From Halisarca cf. caerulea (lineage: Eukaryota > Porifera > Demospongiae > Chondrillida > Halisarcidae), in contig CAUJGJ010000304.1 of the NCBI GenBank assembly GCA_963170055.1, positions 504,001 to 568,000 on the forward strand: DNA of 64,000 bases, read 5' to 3'. Below the pieces are notes generated by a model. It was given only the letters and a program-made list of their open reading frames with translations. It did no database searches and was not told the DNA's origin. The translations under genes and the position numbers were made by a program. Of this stretch, positions 35,501 through 42,175 are shown piece by piece (positions within the stretch are counted from its first letter, which is position 1; every line of letters starts with the position of its first letter).

Positions 35501-35626
35501 ACTGGAGAGACTCAGTCCTTCAGCTATCTATTACAGCGGCTTTCAGTGGCCATACAAACAGGTAATGCCTCTTCGATTCTGGGCACCATGGATTTCTCAT
35601 CGGAGCTGCCAGATTCTATTGATTAA
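32579..35626 (+). CDS. Reverse transcriptase with N-terminal Cys-rich motif and C-terminal CCHC-RLE nuclease (non-LTR retrotransposon)
   Basis: An intact 1015-aa single ORF that should nick target DNA and copy element RNA by target-primed reverse transcription. Residues 13-47 form a Cys cluster (CCSCMKNGRCVRCACVKRG, then CIDC and NRC), probably zinc-binding. Residues 75-115 are Ser/Thr/Gln-rich. The RT spans ~295-600: motif A LVKVDFRNAFNS (D438), motif B GIQQGDPLAP (489-498), motif C FYLDDG (D521, D522), motif D LGLFLNVDKSEVV. YLDD replaces the commoner YADD/FADD but both aspartates are kept. A zinc knuckle follows (C825, C828, H838, C842), then the RLE core RPDG (P885, D886), 15 residues, D902 in WDATCVDT, and a conserved tail (PIAVET, GNASSILGT). 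The ATG at 32579 is the first in frame and starts 18 nt into the element. The clade is uncertain; R2/R4-like is my best guess. Confidence 0.9.
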   Translation: MAAAPRSQSFSRCCSCMKNGRCVRCACVKRGQICIDCWPSKIKPNRCMNSIHTAQGSTVNSAPIHPPAAVPQPAMDHHSTHQSTNESTYQLSTESTQQSASEFHQSSTESNQLQPDASTREIESLTSLLNTRIKVVRRVPRLSRVTVARKLANVVEQVVSRNDLQSWVRLLSFSKKCLCTPVRGGKRWSLATLINKQVSQESSASEMPANRPHCPKPFKKDNHMDHLASRVSSKLEEGDYRGAVRLACSEDVIAEPSRETLQALQAKHPAPPPDSNISTFEPSSSLAFNIDTQIIMRVISSFPKGSGGGPDGLLPQHLKDLTSPSAGDGGTSLLTALVGLITLILEGRTPTPIRPLFFGANLTALTKKCGGIRPIAVGYTLRRLASKCASLHALETIPNLLAPYQLGFGIAGGIEAAIHASRVYLNALPSDKALVKVDFRNAFNSIRRDKILGAVEDHIPELLPYVQSAYASSSILMWNDAQVVSAEGIQQGDPLAPMLFCLGIHNMVSSLSSEFKAFYLDDGTLGGSVEDIVADLQRIEDQGKALGLFLNVDKSEVVSHSESAVGHLLSTFPGLQYVQASHAILLGSPLGSEALQVCFEEQLHQLNVIGKRLCHLQMHDAITILRHSFSIPKLLHILRTSPAYSSPFLESWDHLLKSTVSRITNIDFNHGNSWLQATLPIKSGGLGFRSASILAPSAFLASADGASDLMQQLLPIHLQSTPYLDRDYALVRWRSALPEDTPLPNATSQQKSWDRPSVQHLFDTLLSHCADDISRSRLLGAASPESGAWLNALPVSSLGLRMSNDTVRIAIGLRVGAPLCLPHTCACCGKPVDNLGLHGLSCQSSQGRVPRHQMLNNIIHRSLASANISNRLEPSGLYRADGKRPDGVTHVPWSGGKFLVWDATCVDTFCSSRRSAAAKEAGGAAAIAEREKARKYEHLDRSYSFQPIAVETCGSMGPESLCFLHDLGQRLKSATGETQSFSYLLQRLSVAIQTGNASSILGTMDFSSELPDSID

Positions 35627-35787
35627 TTAGGCCTTGTGTGTAATGATTTTTTTTTTCTTTCATTTTGTGTTGTCTGTAATAATAATCTGTATTTAGTAAT
35701 TTCCGTTTGTGTTTGTGTCTAGTATAGTATATTAACTATCTATGTATCAAGTGTTTAATTTTGTTGTACATAATATTATTATTGTGC

Positions 35788-35788
<1 letters not shown>

Positions 35789-35818
<30 letters not shown>
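35789..35818. repeat. (TAA)n tract at the 3' end of RLE element A
   Basis: About ten TAA units separate the end of element A from RLE element B copy 2. Confidence 0.95.
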
Positions 35819-35907
35819 GTGGCTGTCCCACAGCATTGTAAGATGGCAGGTACACTTGGCGCCATGACTGGGTGTTATCCAAATTGGCACATTTCATTAG
35901 GGAATCC

Positions 35908-36356
35908 AACCCAGCAGCAAAAGTGTTTGCTGACCTTCCCAACCAAAGAGCCTGTGAAGCCCCTGTGTCCACTGTGCCCACAGACCTCACCATCACAACT
36001 GCCAGGCCAGAGATCATACTGATTGAAGACTAAACTGTCACCATTCTTGAGCTCACTGTGCCCTGGAATTCTACCAGCAGTTTGGATAATACAAGATCCA
36101 GGAAAGAGAACAAGCCAAATTACCAGCTTCTTACATCTGACCTCTCTGCTCAAGGATATTCAGCCCTCTTTTTACCAACGAGATTGGCTGTCTTGGGAAC
36201 CACACCAATGATGCCTACACCACACTCAAAGCCATTGCACCAAAGAGCACCGCCGCCCAGAGGAAAAGAACCCTGTTGGAGGTATCCAAAGCCGCCATCA
36301 CTGGCAGCTACTACATTTTTGCTGCCAGGAATCTAACAACATGGCAACAATCATAA
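35908..36356 (+). pseudogene. RLE nuclease domain, family B, with stop and frameshift
   Basis: The frame beginning NPAAKVFADLPNQRA matches PSAKIFADLPNHRA of copy 1. The nuclease core reads RPEIILIED, a TAA stop near 36031, then TVTILELTVPWNS. The catalytic PD has become PE. After SDLSAQGYSALF a frameshift near 36170 separates the continuation (NEIGCLGNHTNDAYTTLK...ITGSYYIFAARNLTTWQQS). It is clearly dead. Confidence 0.8.
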
Positions 36357-36637
36357 CCATATACACCTAGTCTAGTCTGTGTATGTATGCAATTGTTTCC
36401 CTTTCTTTCTTTTTTGTCATTAGCCTGATCTTCACTGTTATGTCACACTGTCAAGTTTTTCTCTTTTCCTTTCAGTTTTCTTTCTGCCTTGCCTGGTCTG
36501 TACACATATATTCACCTGCATGTGTCCTTTTATCCCGTGTCTGAGGTCATATATTTGTATTATACCATTATGGACAGCCACTATATTATATATTGTATAT
36601 CCTTGTGTGGTTGTTGAATAATGATGTGGTTTCTCTG

Positions 36638-36662
36638 CCCCCCCCCCCCCCCCCCTCCCCCC
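36638..36662 (+). repeat. Poly-C run (C18-T-C6) at the end of element B copy 2
   Basis: It forms the 3' terminus of the element, as a shorter C9 run does in copy 1 at 28145-28153. The complementary strand is G-rich enough to form a quadruplex. Confidence 0.85.
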
Positions 36663-36796
36663 ATATATGGCAGCTGTGCACTAGCCTACTATTGGCTTAT
36701 ACACAAATGCCACCCTCTTTCATTTTTTTTCTCTGGTGACCACCCTGTTGTAAACGATGTTAGAATGTTAGTAAGCAATGCTAGGATGCTATTATT

Positions 36797-37030
36797 GGAT
36801 CTGTATTCATTGATTTGAGCAGGGCGTTTGATAGTATTTCCACAAGTTGCTATTGTACAAGCTACGGGTTTGGTCAGGCTTCATTAAGATGGTTCCAGAG
36901 CTACCTAGAAGGAACGAAACAGAGAGTGGTACTTTCTATTTTGCAGACCATCCGCGCGGACGCGGACCCATACCAAAAGATAGGAACAATGATTAGCACT
37001 CTAAAATGCGAGCTTTTGGATACCCAATAG
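36797..37030 (+). pseudogene. Small non-LTR reverse transcriptase fragment (motif A region)
   Basis: GSVFIDLSRAFDSI, with the motif A Asp at 36812-36814, is followed by SLRWFQSYLEGTKQRVV, the usual segment between RT motifs A and B in CR1/L2/Jockey-like elements. Similarity is lost after about 36945. The segment between A and WFQSYL is shorter than normal, so there is an internal deletion. Neither end of the element is visible. Confidence 0.78.
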
Positions 37031-37410
37031 TCTATGCCTAAAACATAACAGCTCTGATGCCTTAAACCAAAAAAAGCTTTTCTAAAGGCTACGATTCACC
37101 TTAAACCAGCTCTAGAGTTCTCAATGAAACAACTAAAAAGATCGATCGTTTTCTACGCCGTGTTTCCCACACAACAGGAGGAACAGTAACAGTTTCAATT
37201 CAACAGCAGAGCTGTGCGAGCTCTATATCTGAGCGAATTGCTGTCCTACTGCAATTGCAAACATCCTGCGGTTTAGTCTGGCACTAGGTCTGGCGTAGCT
37301 GACCCAATTTCGTTCTAGTCTGGCGTAGCCGGCAGACTAATCTCGCTCAGTTCCGAACGAGAATTTGTCAACCACGCCCAGCTAGAGTAAAAAATGCCAG
37401 TTCGGCCGGA
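37031..37410. other. Non-coding, no feature recognised
   Basis: GTCTGGCGTAGC occurs twice (near 37287 and 37318), a short direct duplication. No gene or clear element end is seen before the foldback element. Confidence 0.5.
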
Positions 37411-38423
37411 TACAAATTTGGCCACCTGATACTTCATACTTATAAAGGCTATGAACTTACAATTCCTGTCAACCATAACCCTCTATATGTACTGGCTGTA
37501 GTTGGAAATTTAGGTGCTTCTGTTGTACTTTTTAGGAATAGGAGCAATTCACCTCCTGTGGCCGAATAAATGAATATTTGGCCACTTGTATGTAAAATTT
37601 GTCCGCACTTGTTTTCTCAGCCGATCCAATTCAAAAGACTCTGAAAAATTCACAGCAAATCACAATGTATGCCCCCTAATTTGGTATAAAAGTTCAGCTC
37701 CAAAGTGTTCAGGTAGGTTAGATTATAACAGACGATGTCACATACGCTTGAAATCTGGCCTTGTGCAAATGCTTATATGTATATATTTAATATTATACTA
37801 ATGAGAACATGAATTCACTGCATAGGCTGGCAACCCAGAACTATAGACACTATGCCAGAACCTTTTGCACTATTTGAATAAGCTCCTGCATGCATGAGGT
37901 GCATGAGTACCATGATCACGCACATTAAACAGTAGATTTATGTACATCAGCTAATTCTTGACAACCAACAAAAATCTTGTGTCTACAATACATAAAAGTA
38001 CAAATTCATTGCAACATGCATACAGGAGATTATCCACAATAGTGCAAAAGGTTCTCTGGCACAGGGTCTATAGTTCTACGTTACCACCCTACGTGGTGAA
38101 TTCACATTCTCATGAGTATGCATTTGCACAAGGCCAGATTTCAAGTGTATGTAACATCATCTGTTTTAACCTAACCTGCTTGAACACTTTGGAGCTGAAA
38201 TTTTACATCAAATTAGGGGATGTACATTGTGATTTGCTGTAAAAATTTTAGAGTCTTCCGAATTGAATCGGCTAAGAAAATAAGTGTGGACAAATTTTAC
38301 ATACAAACGGCCAAATATTCATTTATTCGGCCACAGGAGATAAATTGCTCCTATTCCTGAAAGGTACAACAGAACCACCTAAATTTCCAACTGCACCCAG
38401 TACATATAGAGGGTTATGGTTGA
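37411..38423. mobile_element. Foldback (long inverted repeat) element, copy 1, about 1 kb
   Basis: Positions 37469-37896 are the diverged reverse complement of 38015-38423, around a ~118-bp loop. The left tip, TACAAATTTGGCCACCTGATAC, matches the right tip of copy 2 (ending CCAAATTTGTA at 41580). The right arm here therefore lacks its last ~58 bp and stops at a separate hairpin. No transposase is recognised. Open frames in the arms are complementary shadows of each other. It is a non-autonomous foldback or long-TIR DNA element. Confidence 0.8.
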
Positions 38424-38424
38424 T

Positions 38425-38480
38425 ATCCATGGTTTCTGCAAAGGGCTGTCTGAAGGCAGCCCTTTGCAGAAACCATGGAT
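38425..38480. repeat. Perfect 24-bp hairpin with 8-nt loop
   Basis: Positions 38425-38448 are the exact reverse complement of 38457-38480 around TCTGAAGG. The arm starts ATCCATGGTTTCTGC and is less AT-rich than its surroundings. It sits exactly where the right arm of the foldback element breaks off. Confidence 0.9.
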
Positions 38481-40000
38481 TTCATTGCAATCAAGCAAAT
38501 CAAATTTAACCCTAATTAAATTTGAACCTTTGTACACAGCAGCCTATGTCACAACTGTAATTCAACCACGTGAATACTTTGAATCCACAAAATGCACATA
38601 TATGTATGAATCATCTAAATGCAATGTCATGCAGATTGGCTACACACCACAGATTCTGAAACAAATTTAATGCATGACTATAGCATTGCCAAGTTAAATG
38701 TGTAATGTATGTTCTATTGTCTAAGACTTTTTGAAGAAAACGGACTGCATGCTTGTTCTAATAGAACCAAATGATTTAATGTTTGCAACTTTGTTTTTAG
38801 CACTCATGCAGTTGTGTGGTGGTACATGAATTATATTGATGCAGAAATAAATCCAGGTCCACCAAAGTCCAGATAAATTGACAATATGGTATTTATTTTG
38901 AGGAAGCAAAATTATAATACTTCTAGGACCATGGACTGGGACTTGGTATCTTGTGCAGATTACAAGCAGTGATACATGATTGTCACATTGCTTAGTGCTA
39001 GTGCCAATTTAAATGTTCAAGCAGACCAAATTGAACCAAGCAATTGCAATTCAATTAAATCATGCATAATCATGAAATGTGACTATAACAGGTTATTTTT
39101 TAAACTGTCCAATTATTTTTGAAGGGTTTCCAAAACCACAGCTGATCTAAACAGTAAACAATTCAAGCTCAGCTTCTACTGCTCCCTTCCTATTAAAGGC
39201 TCCAAATTTGTTACCTCTAATTCTCTAACAACAACAATAATTTGTAACTATTGCACACTTGTAGCCTTCAAGTAATTGTTATTTATGCATCAAAGGGCAA
39301 GTATGGCTGAAATAGGTCAAATTGGGCATCAACATGTTTTGGTTGTCTGGAGATTTAGGCAAATCTGGTTCAATTGTGCATGGATCCAATGAAACTGGTG
39401 AGAATTGGCATCAAAACAAGCATTGTTTACGAATTTTGCTGAAATGTTATGAAAACAGTGGGAAATCCAGACTTGGTGGCATGTGACTAGATAATAATGG
39501 GACAGTTTGGAAAATAACTTGTTCTATAGTAATTTTGCATATTTAACACGCCAGAAGAAATAATATTCAATATGAACAGATTATTTTGTGTCAATCACTG
39601 ATGCATGACTCAACCAAATTGAATGTCAAATATCACAAAATTAACAAATTTAACGTTACACTGTTGTACAGTCTTATTTTGTCTCATGAGGACTGATACT
39701 GTAGTCTATAGACACACTGCATGTGTCTTGCAAGCAGCATGCGGCAAGTGAGTAAACAACAAAACTGCTAACTTAGCATCTAGCTGGCCATTATAATACC
39801 ATTACACTCAATCTAGCATTAACTCAAAGCGGCATTAGCACACACATCGATCAGTTTTGAATTCATAAGCAGCAGTCACAATGGAATTGAATACAATTCA
39901 ATTTCTATTTTAGAATTTAATTCCTTTTAACAATCGCGAGGTTCTGAACTTTGTTCACAACTAGTTTAATATTTTGTAATGGAGGAAATTCGCTCCAAGT
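38481..40000. other. AT-rich non-coding stretch with scattered ATTGAATT-type motifs
   Basis: Many CAATTGAA/AATTCAATT-like words, especially at 38998-39070 and 39880-39920. There is no long reading frame. A 2A-like peptide motif is encoded at 38838-38861 (separate entry). Positions 39965-39984 match 28153-28172 in inverted orientation. Confidence 0.5.
38838..38864 (+). other. 2A-like ribosome-skipping motif remnant (DAEINPGPP)
   Basis: The + frame through 38838 reads YIDAEINPGPPKSR then a stop. It matches the D-x-E-x-N-P-G-P consensus of 2A peptides, which occur at the N-terminus of some APE-type non-LTR retrotransposon ORFs in animals. The surrounding frame is open for only ~35 codons and I see no RT downstream, so it would be a fragment. 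A chance match is possible. Confidence 0.4.
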
Positions 40001-40482
40001 GTACACCATGCACAGTGTCAGTTTTAACTAATCTATTGACTAAAAAAAGTATCTGAACAAAGAAGGAATGACTCTACTTAGAGAAAGAAATGTTTTAAGT
40101 CAAACTTTAAGGAGGGTGGCCCACCCTCCTTAAAAGGGCTGGTTAGAACACTGTACAATAACATAGACAGTAACACTGTTTACAATAACATTCTAACATT
40201 GTTTACTAATTTGCGCTCTGACACGTGTTGCCACATGCAGTATTTGTGAGGGAACATTCGCCAAACTGGCTTGTGATTGGATCAGAAAGGCTACTGGTAC
40301 GCTTGTCACTTATGTTTAGTTGTCATCGTTGACTTATTTGAGTTCTGACACATTGTTGTTGCCTGTAGTTGTATTTCTTGTTATAACGTCAATGCGTCTA
40401 TAGTTTAGACATGCTTAATCTCATAAGTGACTCATATTACTTACTTCAGCACGCTCGAATCTTGGATGGGTACGAAACGGCT
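40001..40482 (-). repeat. Right shoulder of large inverted repeat (482 bp)
   Basis: The inverted partner of 26612-27092, including the 29-bp palindrome (40106-40134). It is uninterrupted at its inner end, so it records the sequence present before element B entered the left shoulder. Confidence 0.88.
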
Positions 40483-40574
40483 AACTTTGGGGGGGGTAAA
40501 TACAAATAGACGGGACCAACAAATCGTTCAAGTGGGGGGAGGGGGGGGGGGGGGTGCAAATAGACGGGACAAGC
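40483..40574. repeat. Poly-G runs with flanking direct repeats
   Basis: CAAATAGACGGGAC is present on both sides of a G-rich run (about 40531-40554), and a shorter G8 precedes the first copy (40489-40496). The run could form a quadruplex. Read on the other strand it is poly-C, like the tails of element B. The right arm of the inverted repeat ends just before it. Confidence 0.7.
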
Positions 40575-40942
40575 AATTCGTTAAAGTTATCTTTGCAAAG
40601 AAATTGTAAATATTTTGCAAGATTTCAAACTTAACTTTTACAGAATTAAAAATTACAATCTTCATTTTCAAAGATTTTATGAACTTTGCCAATTTCGTGC
40701 TGTTTCTAAATTTTAAGTAATCTTGCTAGCGTTATCTTTGCAAAAAGAATTGTAAATATACCTTGTAACATTCCAAACTTAGCTTTTATGGGAAATAGAA
40801 ATAGTTAATATCCTCTTTTGGAAGGATACTGTGAACTTTGCCAATTTTCTGCTGTTCTAATGTTGCTTACGTTATCCTTCCAAAGAGAATTCTGCATACT
40901 TTACAACATTTCAAACTTAACTTTTACAGAAAATAGAATTTT
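40575..40942 (-). repeat. Degenerate satellite A monomers (minus orientation)
   Basis: GAACTTTGCCAATTT, TCAAACTTAACTTTTAC and TTATCTTTGCAAA segments recur with about a monomer's spacing and match reversed satellite A, with many changes. They are outliers of the right array, separated from it by the foldback copy and unique sequence. Confidence 0.75.
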
Positions 40943-41582
40943 TTTTGCACAATTTGAATAAGCTCCTGCATGCATGAGGTGCATGAGTATACCATGATCA
41001 CGCACATTATAAACAGTATAGTTTTATGACGCATAGACGAGCTAATCCTTGACAACCTATAAAAATCTTGTGTCTACAATGTATGGTCTTAAAATTACAA
41101 ATTTATTGCAACATGCATGAAGGAGCTTATTCACAATAACGCAAAAGGTTCTCTGGAACAGTGTTTATAGTTCTAGGTTACTACCCTACGTGGTGAATTC
41201 ACATTCTCATGAGTATGCATTTGCACAAGGCCAGATTTCAAGTGTATGTAACATCATCTGTTTCAACCTTACCTGCTTGAACACTTTGGAGCTGAAATTT
41301 TATATCAGATTAGGGGATATACATTGTGATTTGCAATGAATGTTTCTGAGTCTTCCGAATCGAATAGGCTGAGAAAACAAGCGAGGACAAATATTAAATA
41401 CAAGTGGCAAAAAATATTAATTAATTTGGTCACAGGAGATGAATCACTCCTATTCCTGAAAGGTAAAACAGAAGCACCTAAACTTTTTACTTTAGCCAGT
41501 ACATATAGAAGGTTACTATTGACAGGAGATGTAAGTTCATAGCCTTTATCGGTACGAAGTGTCAGGTGTCCAAATTTGTATC
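40943..41582. mobile_element. Foldback element, copy 2 (loop and right arm only)
   Basis: It aligns in direct orientation with 37861-38423 of copy 1 (loop and right arm, e.g. CTACGTGGTGAATTCACATT) and continues to the full right tip CCAAATTTGTA, which is the inverse of copy 1's left tip. The left arm is absent. It sits within degenerate satellite A. Confidence 0.8.
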
Positions 41583-41935
41583 TGCCCCAATAAGATATTA
41601 TGACCTTTGCCAATTTTGCGCTGTTCCTACGTTTAAAGAAATGTAGCTAGCATTCTTTTGCAAAAAGAATAACCAATACATTGTAACATTTCAAACTTAA
41701 CTTTTCTAGGAAATAGAACTTGCTATCTTCATTTTATAAGCTATGATGAACTTTCCCACTTCTGTGCTTCAAAGTAATGTTACTAAAGTTAACAGTGCAA
41801 AATAGGAAAAGTTGATAATATATTACATATTATCAACTTTTCCTATTTTGCACATTTCCTAATTTTAAAGTTATGTTTCTAGCGTTCTCATTATTAAAAC
41901 TTTGTAACATTTGAAGCTTAACTTTCATTATGGAG
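41583..41935 (-). repeat. Degenerate satellite A, with an internal orientation flip
   Basis: CCTTTGCCAATTTTGCGCTG, ACATTTCAAACTTAACTTTT and AATTTTAAAGTTATGTTTCT are reversed satellite A words. A 59-bp palindrome at 41795-41853 interrupts the phase. Confidence 0.78.
41795..41853. repeat. Perfect 27-bp hairpin with 5-nt loop
   Basis: Positions 41795-41821 are the exact reverse complement of 41827-41853 around ATTAC. The left arm (GTGCAAAATAGGAAAAGTT...) resembles forward satellite A (GCGCAAAATTGGCAAAGTT) and the right arm its reverse. This is a small head-to-head copy of the satellite. Confidence 0.9.
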
Positions 41936-42175
41936 TATAGTAGTACTCCATATACAGGATTGACACAGAAGAACATGGCCACCATACACTAGTTCAAGTT
42001 TTGTTTTCATCTGAAAACTGGCGATATAGTACAGTTAGTAGCATTTAGAAGTGATATTGGTGCCTTTTGACACACTAGCTATAAGATGAAGAAGTTAAAA
42101 CCCTTCACAGGTCAATTTCTTAAAAGAACTTGGAAATTTTAGACAAAAACATATGGCTATACAACACCAGTACCA
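41936..42175. other. Non-satellite shoulder, inner edge of right array
   Basis: Positions 42075-42225 are the diverged inverse of 25445-25590. The remainder (41936-42070) has no counterpart in the left shoulder and no gene. A short hairpin (GGAGTA...TACTCC) lies at 41934-41951. Confidence 0.65.

Larger units (their letters stand above)
32561..35788 (+). mobile_element. Full-length RLE-type non-LTR retrotransposon, family A copy 2, in (TAA)n
   Basis: About 3.2 kb lying between TAA tracts (32532-32560 and 35789-35818). It has a 5' leader of under 20 nt, one long ORF, and a ~160-nt 3' UTR with T-rich and TAGTGTTTAATTTTGTTGTACA-like motifs shared with copy 1. It has no APE endonuclease; cleavage would rely on the C-terminal RLE. 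Dong, an R4-clade RLE element, is known to insert into TAA repeats, so the flanks probably reflect target choice. The element could alternatively generate TAA as a tail. Confidence 0.85.
35819..36662 (+). mobile_element. 5'-truncated RLE retrotransposon, family B copy 2, with poly-C tail
   Basis: It carries the degraded nuclease domain (35908-36356) and a 3' UTR sharing TTTCTGCCTTGCCTGGTCTG-like and AATGATGTG motifs with copy 1. It ends in C18-T-C6 (36638-36662). The 5' end directly abuts the TAA tract, so TAA may also have been the junction for this family, or element A landed beside it. Confidence 0.78.

Noticed and set aside
34122..35502. Antisense and alternate-frame ORFs inside the RLE element
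   Set aside because: They overlap the intact 1015-aa frame, which contains all recognisable domains, and have none themselves.
37586..38242. Small open frames in the foldback element
   Set aside because: The arms are reverse complements of each other, so frames on one arm are shadowed on the other. No known domain is visible, though weak protein-like similarity between copies on one strand was noted.
26612..40482. Polinton/Maverick or other giant DNA transposon with ~480-bp terminal inverted repeats
   Set aside because: The interior has no polymerase B, integrase, ATPase or capsid genes, only unrelated retrotransposon debris, and no target duplication is apparent at the outer ends.
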